Source of the DNA: Anarhynchus alexandrinus
Taxonomy: Eukaryota; Chordata; Aves; Charadriiformes; Charadriidae
DNA: 64,000 nucleotides
Assembly (NCBI GenBank): GCA_008711295.1
Contig: VUYV01000100.1
Span: forward strand, 1,952,295 to 2,016,294
Reading direction: 5' to 3'
Shown: positions 1 through 12,480 of the stretch, one piece after another
How positions within the stretch are numbered: the first letter of the stretch is position 1
Layout: each line of letters begins with the position of its first letter
Notes under the pieces: model-generated
The model's database searches: none
The model's input: only the letters and a program-made list of their open reading frames with translations
Told to the model about the DNA's origin: nothing
Position numbers and translations under genes: made by a program

Positions 1-118
1 CCGGGAGCGGCGCTGGGCGGCCGCGGTGCGCGGCGCGGAGGGCGGCGGCCACCACCGAGGAGCGGCGGCGGCAGCGGAAAAGTTTTGGTGCGGGGGGCCA
101 GAGGCGCGGAGGGGGATT

Positions 119-643
119 ATGATCGGTGCCGGCGAGGGATTCCCAGACACCGCCAGGTACAGTTGGGATTTCATTTCTCGCTCTCTTTTCCTTCCTGGTA
201 ATTCTAGCCTCGGGCGATTTAAAGCCGCGGTGCCCTTTGCCTTCCCCGAGCAGGCAAAGTTAAGGAGCCGGGATCAGGTGGTGTGTCACAAATATCGCCT
301 CCGCCTCATTAGAGCCCCGTGTCTGCGGGTGTGCGGCACCAGGCACACACACGCACGGATTTATGAATGGCCGGCGGCGAGGGTTAGGAGGGTCCCCGGG
401 TTATTCGCCACCGGCGTGGGGGTCCGGAGTGGGACTCGGGGCTCGCAGCTGCAGCGGGGTCCCGGATCCCCGCTCGCATTTCAGAGCCGAGCCGGAGGGT
501 GCCGAACCCGGCCCCCCACCCCGAGGCCCCCCGCACGGCGCCGGGCGGGGAAGGGGAGAGCCGAGAACTGCCCCTGCTGCAGGGGAAGCGGCGGAGCGCC
601 TGTGTTAGCACCACCATTGGTATTATTTGGGAGGTGGTTTTGA
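119..643 (+). other. Long upstream open frame in FLRT2 leader (174 codons)
   Basis: An ATG at 119 opens a frame that stays open to TGA at 641-643. The residues are Arg/Pro/Gly-rich with no recognisable domain, which is what GC-rich DNA poor in stop codons gives by chance. It counts as an upstream ORF only if the transcript uses the donor near 799. The donor at 156 would cut it after 12 codons. A second ATG at 363 starts an overlapping 81-codon frame ending at 608. I do not propose a protein product. Confidence 0.25.
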
Positions 644-661
644 GAAACGGGACCTTTAAAG

Positions 662-694
662 ATGAGCCTTGCTCGGAAGAGGCAATCGGCTTAG
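662..694 (+). other. Short upstream ORF (10 codons) in FLRT2 leader
   Basis: ATG at 662-664 with A at -3 and A at +4 opens a ten-codon frame ending in TAG at 692-694. It is wholly contained in the leader if exon 1 extends to 799. Short upstream ORFs like this commonly lower or tune translation of the main frame. That effect is inference here. Confidence 0.35.
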
Positions 695-916
695 CTCGGC
701 GCTGGGAAGTGGGAAGAGATCTACCGGGAGAGCAGGGAGCTGCGCCCGGCAGGAGCATCCATCAGATCCCCATCAGCAGCCCCCGGCGCGGGGCTGGTGG
801 TGAGTGGGTGGGGGCGAGGTTTAAGAGAATTGGCTCAGGACTTCGGAATACAAAAGGAGCCCCTCATTGACCCCCGGAGTTAGAGGATGATTTCTGGCAA
901 AATGGTAACAAATACT

Positions 917-950
917 GGGGGGGGGGAGGGGGGGTGGTGTGTGTGTGTGG
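917..950. repeat. G-run followed by (GT)n
   Basis: Two G runs separated by one A (917-934) run into a short GT repeat (935-950). It lies at the downstream shore of the CpG island. The G runs could form a quadruplex on the + strand, but this is only a compositional inference. Confidence 0.8.
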
Positions 951-1320
951 ACAAAAAATAAGAGCTCGCAAAAAGAAGTCAAACAGCTGAAAAGACCTCT
1001 CTAGAGCATGAGATAAAGCCCCATAAAAGATAAAGAAATCAGCAGCAAAGTAAGAGAGTAAGACTCTCCACCTTCTTTTCGGAGTGGGAATCAGTCAACA
1101 GGAGCTTTTAATTAATTTTAATGGAGGAAATCTGTTTTAAGGCTTACAATAAGCTAATAAATCCAAGGCACAAATCCGTGTAAATTCCTGTACTGTGTGT
1201 AGAAGGTACTGATTAGATTTCTTCAGATGCTGCTTTTTGCAATGCAGAGCTCAGCTGAATAGAAAAGGAGAGGTTCCTCGCATGAGGAGCAGGAAAAGAT
1301 AACACTAAAGCAAGTCAGAC

Positions 1321-1364
1321 CTCTCTCTGTACACACACAGACGTGTACACACACACGCGCGCAG
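1321..1364. repeat. CT/CA/CG alternating low-complexity tract
   Basis: A run of CT, then ACACAC, an ACGTGTACAC turn, then ACACACGCGCGC. The alternating purine-pyrimidine part has Z-DNA-type composition. It is simple-sequence DNA with no coding signal. Confidence 0.75.
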
Positions 1365-1466
1365 AGAAAGACAGGGTGTGTGTTAAAGAGAGGCTTATTT
1401 ACTGCATCTAACTTTACAGTGCTTGCAGGGAAATTAAACCAGTTTCGAGGTTGGGATTGGGTTGGC

Positions 1467-1508
1467 TTGGGTTTAAAAAACCCAACCAATCAGACAAAAA
1501 AAAAAAAA
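1467..1508. repeat. Small inverted repeat followed by poly(A)
   Basis: TTGGGTTT at 1467-1474 is mirrored by AAACCCAA at 1478-1485 across a 3-base spacer. A CCAAT pentamer at 1486-1490 and an A run at 1496-1508 follow. The A tail could be the end of a decayed retroposon, but no body is recognisable upstream. Confidence 0.5.
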
Positions 1509-4500
1509 CAAAACTCACAAACTTCCACGGACTTAATTCCTTGCTTCATTCACTGACATGGTCTTTCTCTAAGCGCACCTTCATATATTTGTAGTTTCAG
1601 AGAAAATTCATGAATTGGTTTCAGGCATATGTATTTTTGGAAGGAGAAAAATCCATCCTGGCATTTTTTCAAAACACTTAAAAGGTACTGTACCTATACC
1701 TCTATCCACCTTTCTTTCCTTTCTTCCTTTACAGAGTCAGCGTATGCAATGTTATCATTGAGATATAATCTTTGCATAATCAAAAAGATACAACAGATGT
1801 GATTTAATAGTCACCATTTCTAAGTGGCAAAGGTGATGTTAAAATTTTAGTGTTGATCTTGTTCCTGAAAATTGTGTGAGAGGAGAGATTTCAAACATCA
1901 TTACTATTTGTAGGAGAGTTGCTATTAAAAGGTTGTTCTCTCTCCTGATATGGTAGCGAAACAGTTAAAAGTAAGAGAGTGCAGGCCTGGAGTGCTGTAG
2001 GTGAAGCAAGTCAGAGCACTGTGTAAATACAGTGTCTGTAAAACTACCTGTGACTAGAACAGTCATCGGTGTTTTCCAAAGTCCAAGGCTGTAGCAAGAA
2101 GAAGTGGTGCTGGAATGCGCCCAGCATTCTTAAAAGAGTCGCTCCTCACATACACCCACACCCTATATTTTGTATAAGGTGATGTTATCTGTGTTTGGCT
2201 TTGAGAGTCTGGATCTAATTTGAGCCACTGTTACAAGTCACATTTATATCCTGGCCTGCTGGATAGTTTGATTTAGGATGTAGGCATATCTCCTTTGCGC
2301 AACCCTACACCCTCCCAGTTGGAATCTGCATTACATAGGCTATGGTTTCCTTCGAGAATCAAGAATGTGCTTGCCTTTAACTGCTTAAAATAGCAGTATC
2401 TGAAATGTAGGATGTTATTAGGGCTGACTTCCCTACCCTTCCCGCAGAAAAGGAGAGACCTAGTTTTACCACGTCAAGAAAACAAAAAGGAGTTCAAACG
2501 AGCATCACTATCAGGCTTTTCCTGTACTGCTCTTTCTATTTAAAGGACTAGAAAGAAGGCACACTTAAGATAATATTGTTTCCAGGAAGGTGAGAACTTT
2601 ATTTCTTAATCTTTTCTGCTGCCTCTTTAATCTCAAAATGAGTTCATTTTTCACTAGATTACTTTCATGTAACTTTCAGGCTTTTACTAGACGGATTCAA
2701 ATCCAGTCCATTAGTGACCTCTATCTGTGAGAAGTGTATAGTCAATGGTGTTTTTTTCCCTTTTTCTTCACCAGAGTGGGTTGGAAACACAGGCTATAAG
2801 TTGTTTCGGTCTTTTATACCTGTAAATCACCTGGGTTGTCAGGTTATCAACGTCATATCCATTATGGACAATGCGTTTTCCTAGTGTTTTAAACAGGAAA
2901 ACAAGAAAACCAAACTCCAGTTCCCAACATGAATCCAGAACTGGAAAAGAACTCTAAATCTATTCCAGCTATTCCAATGATAATATGATGAACATTTGCA
3001 AAAATCAGGAAAATAAAAAGTATCCAGTGGTATTACACATCAATAATAAAGGAGTTGCATTTACGTTCGTCTGATGGTTTAATACTGATGGTTTAAAGCG
3101 GGCTGACTCTGTGTGAAATTTTATTACCCCTGAGTGCTTACATAATAACTGAAACTTGAGACAAACACTCAGACCAGATATACTATAAGTAGACTTTATA
3201 GTAGCAGGGTGTTTAAAAAATGTAAAAAAAAAAAAATAAAAATCCAGCTGTGTCTATATTAGGAATACATGTCAGAGATCAAGGAAAAGGGGGTCTTTAT
3301 AAACAGATGGTCTCTTTTAGGGGATTATTAAACCCAGCTTCCCAATACTAATTTGTCTCTTGTTTATATCCACAGCTATATTCCATGTTTTAGTTAGTGA
3401 TTGTAAATGGCAGTTGAGGACTTGATCAGCAATATCTTTGGGTAGGTGAATACCATTGTTTGACATTTCCCAGATTGTAGCTGATTACCTCAGCGCTTGG
3501 TAATATGATGGGTTTAGGTGTTTCCTTCCCTCCCCCTTGGGCAGTCTTTTTTAGGAGTCTTTCTGCCAATGCTTTTTATTTATTTCCTCAAGAAACCAAA
3601 AGAGCTGGAACTTGCCCCAGAGGTACAAAAATTGCTTTTTCTTTTCTTTTGGTAAAACAAATATTTGTATTTTTTTATTTTATAAAAAACAATAGAAAAG
3701 AATAATATGTAATTATTATTGTAAAGAAGGCTAATTTAACATACACTGAAGATATGAGCTTTAGTTCCCCTACAGCTATGTGTAACCTACACCTTTCAAG
3801 TAACTGACTTCTTTTAAAGAAAAACAACCACAAAAGATCATCATTAAAATATGTTTCTTGGCAGGCATGTTTTATTCATTTATTTAAAACAAACCCAAAC
3901 CTTAATCCATAGGTAATACTCAGGAAAGAAGCGTTTGAAATAAAAACTGTTCTGTTTAACAAATTATAGTCACATCAAACAATATGTCCCAGCAATAGTG
4001 CAATTTAATCTGATATTTTCAGCCACTGGTGAAAGGTGTTGGGACCTTCTTTACCTTCTTTTTTTTTTTTATTGATGTTTTACCCAGCTAACAGGTTTTT
4101 TTCCTCTCTTCGATTTCTTCTTCTGACATGGCCCTTTGAACTGAATCAAAATTAAATACTAGCAACAACTTAAAACAAATCCATCATGCTCTATTCAGCA
4201 TTCCTGAAAACTTAATGATGCATAAAGAGGTCTGTAAAATATCCCTTCTAAAAAGAAATCTTGTGCTATTTATCAGCTCTACCTAGAAGTAATCTCCTGT
4301 ATATTTTACTTCAAGTTATAACTGCTTTATTTATTAACTTGTTGTAAAAGAAACCTTTTCTAGCCTAGTTTAATGCAAGGATGTATTTAGAAAAGCATAC
4401 GGCACAGAGAATTGTTGATCATTCGAAGGTACGCTGTCACTGAAACTGATCCTTCAGCCCTTGCAGACGAAGCTCAATAGGCTTTTGACATACAGGATCA

Positions 4501-4999
4501 GATCATTGCTAGACTTGGTCCTGCAAAGTGTTGATTTTACTTTGGCCCCAGGTGAGAGGTGGCTGTCTTCCAACAGGCCCTGGTCAGTATTTTGGAGGAT
4601 CTGCCCCTTACGAAGCAGAATATTAAAGGTCACAGATAATGTTCTGGCTTGGCCTTCAAGTCAATAGGCCACTTTCATAACACTTAATCACCAGCTGCCT
4701 ATTCACAAGGTAAATTATCGTTGTAATTTTCTGCAACAGTTATGGATTAAAGACTGCAGTAAAAAAATTTTGAAGAAAATGAATCCTTTTGAAAGGTGGT
4801 TCAGACAATAATCTTTATACGACTGTAATGGTCTGCAGTCTGGTTTTAGAAATCCCGTCCCAGGTAGGGGCATATCTTGAGCCACAGAATATAGAAGAGG
4901 GCATGTAGTTCCTTTTATCATCACTTATTTGTGAATATATCCCAATGAAAATGTTTGGATGAAGGGGCAGACGTTCTGCTCTTTGGTCAAAGTTCTTTG

Positions 5000-7900
5000 T
5001 TGTGGCCAAGTTGTCATGGGTAATCTAATTATCTTAAAAATGCAAAATCATATAGACATCAAATCAGTTCCTTCCTGAAAACATGCTAGCTATGACTGAA
5101 TTAATCCAAAACTATTCCACAATCTGTTCAGACAAAATTGACAATTTTTTTTTTTTAATGTCAGGGCTCTTGAGGGAGAAATACAGGCAAAAGATTTTGG
5201 AATTCCATCTCTCGGACTCATTAGCTGTTCACTGTCATGCATTTCTGTGTTCAGCAAGGTCTGGGCAGGCTGATGCAAGACACTTCTCTTGTAGTAAAAA
5301 TACTGCAAACTCTACGGAAGTACTACATGACCCATTAAGAGCCGGAAAGGTCAGAGCTCTGAATGAAAAGCCTCATCAGCACCTCCTGAGAACTGAAATG
5401 AGCGTGCGGCAGTGTCACTCCCAGTTCCTGCTGGCAGTTTGTGTCATTCCTTCATCAAAACCAACAGGGAAAATTAAACTAAAGAGAAGAGCTTTTCTTG
5501 ACAGTACTTCCAGTCCTGCGCCACATAGCTGCATGAGTAGCTCATACCTCACTGAGCTGTTCCATAAGAGTTAGCCAAGAGACATCAAGTGGAAAAGGGT
5601 TGCCCGTGTGGAGAAAGGACACAGCTCTCCCGCAACGTGTCCTGGCACTGCTGGGAGCCTTCGGTGATGCTCATACACAGTCTTCGATCTTCATACAGGT
5701 TGCAGAGGACCAAACCGTGGTCAAACTGCAGTCATAGGATCATCAATCAGAGACTCGTAGGTTCAGAGTCACAAATATTTCTTTCTCTTGAGATTTCCTG
5801 CGTGCTTTTCCTACAGAGAGAAAGAAAAGCAATATTAGAACTGTTTTAAAATGTGTATGACATTCACAATGTCATTGGAAATGAATGCAACAACAAAAAA
5901 AAAGAATAATTTTATATCAACATCTCACTGACAGAACAAGAGATTTATTATATAGTTCTGAAGAGGGCATGCACGTTTTATGTATATATACATACATATA
6001 TATAATTTGTGTATGTGTTACATATATAGGTGACTGTGACTTTGTAATCACAGACGTCTCCCTCAGACCCTTCAAAGCATATATAATTACTTTTCATTCA
6101 AAATTAATTTTTTTGGTGAACTGCAAATCAAGTTAAACAAGAAGAAAAACTTATATTTTTCCTTCAGTTTCTATACTGGGTAAAAAACCTGAGGTGCTCC
6201 CAAGGTCGATGGAAAGAGTCTGTAGCAAACTTACCTGTGCTTATGAAATAGAACTTCACAGCTGAAAACCTGCTTTTTAAATTAATGTATTTGACTCCAG
6301 ACTCAATCCTTCTGTCTTTCACTGGCAGGTTAATTTCACAGACACTCTTCTTATGATTAGAGATTACTCAAGTGAGTAATAATTTGAATACCCAAAAGTG
6401 ATGTCATTTAGCTGTAATTGAAGATGATACAACCCCAACAGTGTGTCTCTGGTTATACTAATGTATAAATGCTTTCATTAGGAGTTTCTTCGTGTGTATG
6501 GGAAAACAAGCTATGTAGGTACAAGTCATTAGACTAGAACTCCATCCATATTAGGATTGTAGCAGTATACGTGTTTGTCACAGAGACAGCCTGCATAGGT
6601 CCACTTCTATAAAAACTATCTGTAGACTGAGCATCGGGTGTGCGTATCATTTAATGAATTATGATTTTGGTAAGTGAGCTGGTTTTGCTGAGGCTGTTGC
6701 ATGCCTGAAATGCTAGCTGCAACCATGTGAGGTGTCTCTAAATGAAGGAATATTTGTTAGTAGTACCGTATAATTTTGTTTGTGATCTGGGAAGTTTTTC
6801 CTAGGAGGTGCTTCTTGTGTCATTGAGAGATTTGCATCCAACTAAATGTACCCCATTTAGCGATCTTGTTTGTCTGGTTTCACAGGCCACCTCGCTCACT
6901 GATCTAGGTTTAACCTTATTCTTATCTTCAGCCACTTAGCTTTGGAGTTAGTTGCAAATGCTCCTAGACTAAACATTATTTCTTGAGCCATATCAGTTGA
7001 AAACTTGCTCTTTATTTCATAATTTGTTATAATTATGTAAAAAAATAAATTACTTAGATATCTAAATTGGTATGAACCTGGATCAGGTGGTTGGAGGACT
7101 TCAATTTAATATCTTAATGCTCTATATGTATATTGCATCATGTTGTACTGATCCATTACTGTAAGCCCCCGCATTATGCATTGAACAAGAGAACCTGGAG
7201 GTGGAAAAGACATATAGGGCTAACCAACAGCTCCCAGTCATCTCTCTAGTACACTCATAAAATTTTCATTCTTGGTTTAAGTGTTTTCAAAGATTTCGTC
7301 TGAGACATTTCTCCTTTGAACTGCCCATAGAAAATTAATTTCCAACACAAAATAAGTAAATTAAACAAGTAAAAAGGGCTGTTATCCAGCCTGATAAATT
7401 TCTGCTTCTTTAAAACAAATTTAGTAGTCTAAGAACAAATTTCCTTGTGCTGAAGATGAGTATACAGTTAGAGACTGCTGAAATTTAACAGAACATGAAC
7501 ACATACACGCAGACACACAGAGTCATTCCCAACTGTATTGCTAAATCCTGTGTATCAAATTGGTATATGCCCAACAGTGATTTCTGAAATAGCTCATTCT
7601 GGCCCTGCGCCAGGCTGCTCTGTGAAGAGCTGCCTCTTGCAGCAGTTCAGCAGTAAATTGTGAAATGCATTTTGCCAGTAGAAGTCTTTTTTTTTATTTG
7701 AGAAATTACTTTCGCTGTTTGACAAAATTAACTTCAGAACCTTATTCTTTAGCAGTCGTGCAATAGAATAACAGTCTTGGAGAGAAAAGTGTCTACCATT
7801 TTTGCTTTGAAAATACTTAGGCAAGAAAGAAGCATAATGGACACCTCTCATTTTTTTTTAAATGTGCTCTTTGAATGCCACAGTGAGAGCCAAGTCCCTT

Positions 7901-10900
7901 GTAATCGCCCAGAGATGCCTAAGCCTCTGTGGCAGAGCATCTGAGAGTAAGGTTACTCTAATTGCTTTATCTGTGTTGTGCCCTATCAAAATTTCTTTTT
8001 TATTCATCGTGTGGTATTGTGTATTCATAATGATAAACGTACATACATGCATGTAGGGACACACACACAATAAAACGTTAAAAAAAAAAGATTTGAGATA
8101 ATTAGAATGGCAAAAGATCATTTAGCAAAATCTATTTCCTTCTGAATCTTAGTTAGCATCTTCCTGTTTTATTATTTAACTAGATAGCAGAGCAATCAGT
8201 GATACTGTAGAACTTTGAAATGGAAACTGTCTATGAGCTTTTCTAGCTTGTTTGCTTTTCTCGCCTAGTGCTTTCTCCCCGTAGTTAGTAGAGAACTGTT
8301 TTACAAGTAGCTTTCACAAACTGTTTAATACATTTTTAAAAAGAATGATGCAATTAGATTATTTTTTTTTTTTTGAGTGCTGGCTACAGGGTGCTGGATC
8401 CCTGTCTTCACACTAGAGCCTTAATTTTTAGTTACGTGTAATTCCAGTAAAATGCAGTGACCAAACCAAAACAAACCAAAAAGCAAACCCAAAGGAAACC
8501 CAAACCCACAGGCCAGGAACTATGGAAATCTCAATGCTAACAAGATGGTTGTTTTCTGTCCCACACTGGATAATCTTATCAGTATCTATTTAACTTAATA
8601 TTTAGTACCAAATACAGGTTTCAACTAGATAGTCTATTATCACTGAAGTCAAACACTCAGCTCTATCCTCAGATCAGCACAGTGGATCTTTATAATCTGG
8701 AATAAATGAGATGTTAGAGTTGCTGCCAGCAGCTCTGGCAACAGAACTGTTGATCTGCCCAGATTCTCTTTCCTGCAAAAATTTCTTATCAGCAGATCCA
8801 CACATTCTACATGGTGTGACTGGATTTACAGATAAGAGGACAGAATGACTGAAAGTGGATGGATGGCACGAGAGCATAAATAGGTCGTGAGTTACCAACT
8901 GTGGAGCTTGATCCTGAGCACCGGGAGAGGCGATTATAAATTTCAGACCCCCCTAAGGATAAGGAGCTCTCTAGGTAGAAGGGTTTGGCTTTAATTCTTC
9001 GCCCTTCATTTGTCCAAAGTTGAAAGTGCATAAATCAGTCTGTACGAGCAGAGATGACTCTGAAATTCATAACCACTCATCTCTGTGACATTGATGGAAA
9101 CTCTATTGGATCAAATGCATAGGTATTCTAATTATGAACCTCTGATATTCAGAACTTCCCTTAGGCCATCAATATCTCATATGCAATCATATTTTACAAG
9201 CTGCCGAATGATTGTCTGGTTATGCATGTGCTGACCGAGAGAAGACATCCTACAGTGTAGCCAACCAGCTGCAGAAAGATGATCCTCTTTAAGAACTAGG
9301 AGAATAAACACCTTTACATTTCAGATAACATCAGTATCGGTTCACAAGCTGCTTAGGTCTTGGGAAGAAATATTTGGTGATCTTAGGAAGGGGTGTTTAA
9401 GTGTAGCCCTGTATATTGTCTTGTGTTGAATGATAACTGTGTTTGACAGAAAGGCGTTCTTTTTAACTCCTTCACTGCCATGCTAAAAGAGTATCTCCTG
9501 CTTATTGGAAGCAGAAATAATGCAAAGACCTGAAGCCTTGCTATGAAATTTACACTCCCTTCCACCATCTGGGGTGCTTTTATTGGCATGTATTTATATT
9601 CTGGGAGCAGCATACTTCTCTCCTGTTTCTCTCTCTCTCTTTATTTTTTAAATACACGTGGCAGGAGAAGCTGAATCAGAATTTTTAGTTAGGTCTCCAG
9701 CTAAGCGGGATCTCTGTTTTAAACTGGAGTTCATTCTGTTATGTCTGTCATGTCAGGTGTATTGAGGACACAAAGTATCCTAAAGATACTATCCAAACTA
9801 AAATAAGCAATAACGCTGATGGAAGTTTTACTTTCATTTAAATATTTCCCATATTATTTTGCAGGTCAAGTATTGTACAGAGGGAAGATAAAAGCAGGAA
9901 AGGGAAAGTGACTAGAAAATAACTGGGGGGAAAACAGGATGAAAGTGAGTAATCAAAATTGTCCAGACTGAATGAAGTGCAGAGATAAACAATCGACTTT
10001 CTGTGCAACAGGAAATTGGAGTTTCCTAATGATCACAGATTTACCCACCTAAGCTGTTATTCATCTGAGAGGAGGACTGTGGAGGGAGAGGGAAAGGTAG
10101 GGCAATGCACAATCCAGGGGGAGCTGAGAGGGGAGAAAAGGATCCGTGAAGTTCCCCCATTTTTTTCTGTGGTGGGTATAGCACATGGCAACCATCAGAC
10201 AGTTAATGCTGTCTCAGAATGTGTTCGTTCTACAACAGAACCCTTACTGGTTTGATGAGTCTGGTTCGGTGAGCTTTGGTGTATTCCCTCTTAATATTAT
10301 TCCATGTCCTCATTTTTGTGATCTTAGAAACCGTGCATGTTAACTGTAAGAAAAAACGGATACAGAGTAAAGATGGGATGTATATAGCAATTAGTGAATA
10401 ACTAGTCTCAAATTTTCCTCTCAGGCATGAATATATAGACAGAAAGTCCGGTTTACACAGATAAATCAAAGGGGGATAATGAATATTATTTGTTATTTAA
10501 AATATATAATATAGATCCTGGCAGCTTTTATGTCATTTAGTTTCCTCTGCCTTTAGACTTCCCATCTGAAAGAGATTAGAGATCCATTACGTAACAAAAA
10601 AAGACAATTAGGGGAACACTGAGGACAATGCAGTGGGGACAAATGGCACTGAAGTGGGTCTTTACTATTCTTACTTATAAGAAACTTGCTAAAGGAAATG
10701 ATCATTGTGCGCTGCAACAACATACAGAATTGTGATGTTGCTTCTGTGTCATCAGTGCATTCACACTGTCCTGTTGATTAAGTGAGTGGCTAAGTCAAAC
10801 CCTGATCAAACCCCACATTATAGCCAGAGCTTGCAGTACGCTCTTTCCCCTTGCAGCTGAAGGCAAAGCAGAATTCAACACTGGGTTCCAAAAGCAGTGA

Positions 10901-12179
10901 GGGGACAAGAAGTGGTGCACTGTGAGGACTGAACCAGCAGTGGTTGCAGAAAGTCCCTGTGTGTGTGTACATGTGAGAGGGTTGGCATTCCTCTTCCCCC
11001 AGCCACAACAAATGCCCGCAATCGTCAGCAGCACCAAATCTGGGCACTTAATATGAAAGAAAGAGATAATTTATGGGGAAGGTTATACTAAAGATACATG
11101 CCTCTGCTTTTTTAGAAAGGGTGTGCGATTTTTTTATGATTTCAGCATTCTCCACAAGTGTTCTGGTGGTTATAATATTTGGGACAATATGTAACTCTAC
11201 TTATTTGCTTACTTGTAATCTTGCAGAAAGTCTAGTAAAGAATCTGACTAGAATTCAGTTACCGTAACTGCAAAAGAGAAGAAAAAACTCAGTGGAAAGA
11301 TGGCACTGTATGAGTTAACATGTTAGCCCTTCATTCTTTCAGATCAAGCTTCCTGTGAGTAATAAAACACAAGTCAGATGAATTTGGCTGGTCTCAGTCA
11401 AGCCTCTCATGGATAGTTGCCCACACGGGAATAACTACCGCATAGATTAGCTCTGTGAATAGTTCCAGGACAGGTGTGGGACTGAACTGCATTGGCAGAA
11501 CTGCTCCGGGGAACTTGCGCGCGATGCTTCGCTCAGTGGTATCCGTCTTCCCTTTTCATGGGCACTAAAATTCAGCCAAACATGTTTTTTAAGTCATTGT
11601 TTTGGGGGGGTTGGAGAAAACGTATTTTGTCAGATTTGCAAGTCTTTTATTAGACATTTCAAAGAAATGAAGTACAAGTGAAAATTAAAATACTCCTAAT
11701 TATTTCTTACTAGCCAACATTTCGTTCCTGAGAACAGGAACGATGTTAAAGCTTCTGACCCATCTTTCCTAACAGTCTGAGACAAATAACCAAAAAGGGC
11801 AATATTTTTAAAGCTCAAGAGGGGACAGAATGACAAAGGGTTTCTCCTGCCGAATACAAAATCTTTCTGTTTCTATTTGAAATCCAGACATAGTCTACAG
11901 TGATCTATACAAAATGAAAGGTGGACTCAGGTAAACCCACCGCTATTAACAGAGCCTCATTTTTCCAGTCCCTGTCAGAAGAGAAAAGATTTATTAGGTA
12001 AGGAGGATGAACTGCTCTTTCACCTCCACGTCCTCCTCTTCCTCTGTTCTTACAAAGCAGAACTGAGCCTAAGTCACACTGTACAAGTTCTTGTAATAAC
12101 CATGTTATCAGAAACAAACTCTGCACTATTTTTCCTGACATAAAAAGAGGCAACACAAACGAAAGGCAGAAGGAAGAGT
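5000..12179. other. Intronic DNA, no gene seen
   Basis: Mostly unique AT-rich sequence. A TA/CA-rich tract lies at about 5980-6030 and a CAAAC-rich tract at about 8456-8512. A 163-codon open frame at 5083-5574 starts with ATG but resembles no family I know and has no coding-like composition, so I treat it as chance. Confidence 0.55.
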
Positions 12180-12480
12180 TAATAACAGCGTTTGATCAAA
12201 GGAGCGCTGACGCACAAGCAGATTCAGAAAGCTGCTTGATACTAGATGTGTAGCGCTCGCGTAAATCGGGGCTGGGCCAGTTTAAAGCAGCTGAATATCC
12301 ACAACATAAACCAGAAAACTTCTCTATTGAGCCCCTTGTTCGAGCCATGACTGTAGGCCAGCCTGCCTTCTTTAGCAATAAGGGGAAAGGATCGTAGCCC
12401 TGGAGCTGCCGCTCAGCAGTTTGTGCCCTAGCTGCCTCTCAATCAATAGAGGGCTCTGCTCTTCAAATCTCTCACACAAA
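12180..12480. promoter_or_regulatory. Candidate intronic enhancer with TCF/LEF-type site
   Basis: A locally CpG-richer patch in AT-rich intron. The 10-base palindrome TTTGATCAAA (12191-12200) followed by GG creates a perfect TCF/LEF consensus (CCTTTGATC on the minus strand). Within the next 200 bases are a CAGCTG E-box, an AACATAAACC forkhead-like motif, a CCTTGTT Sox-like motif and an ATCAATCAAT-like homeodomain motif. Such clustering is typical of conserved developmental enhancers. Enhancer function is inference and conservation was not tested. Confidence 0.3.

Larger units (their letters stand above)
1..799 (+). other. FLRT2: FLRT2 untranslated first exon region with alternative donors
   Basis: This CpG-island DNA is the expected place for the FLRT2 noncoding first exon, about 52 kb upstream of the coding exon on the same strand. 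Two splice donors stand out: CAG|GTACAG after position 156, and GTG|GTGAGT after position 799. A weaker one, CTG|GTAATT, lies near 199. The first would give a short GC-rich exon running in from beyond the window edge. The second would give a longer exon or a separate downstream first exon. The transcription start cannot be read from sequence alone and may lie left of the window. Confidence 0.55.
1..870 (+). promoter_or_regulatory. FLRT2: CpG-island promoter of FLRT2
   Basis: The first 870 bases are strongly GC- and CpG-rich, in sharp contrast to the AT-rich remainder. GC boxes (Sp1-type GGGCGG) occur at 15-20 and within 543-550, and an inverted CCAAT box (ATTGG) at 616-620. A TTTAAAG element near 655-661 is the only TATA-like motif and is weak. 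The layout fits a dispersed-start CpG-island promoter that reads rightward into FLRT2. Promoter activity is inferred from composition and position. Confidence 0.65.
871..4999. other. Intronic DNA, no gene seen
   Basis: AT-rich sequence with scattered A and T runs (for example near 3219-3240 and 4061-4071) and the simple repeats listed. The few open frames are under 90 codons and overlap on both strands. I see no splice-framed exon, RNA gene or recognisable transposon body. Confidence 0.6.

Noticed and set aside
4490..4690. Possible palindromic repeat (TTGGTCCTGCAAAGTG and AAGTCAATAGGCC)
   Set aside because: Only short end-like pieces match and no inverted pairing or core could be shown.
5083..5574. 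163-codon ATG open frame in the intron
   Set aside because: No recognisable domain, no conserved-looking splice signals around it, and a few frames of this length are expected by chance in 64 kb read in six frames.
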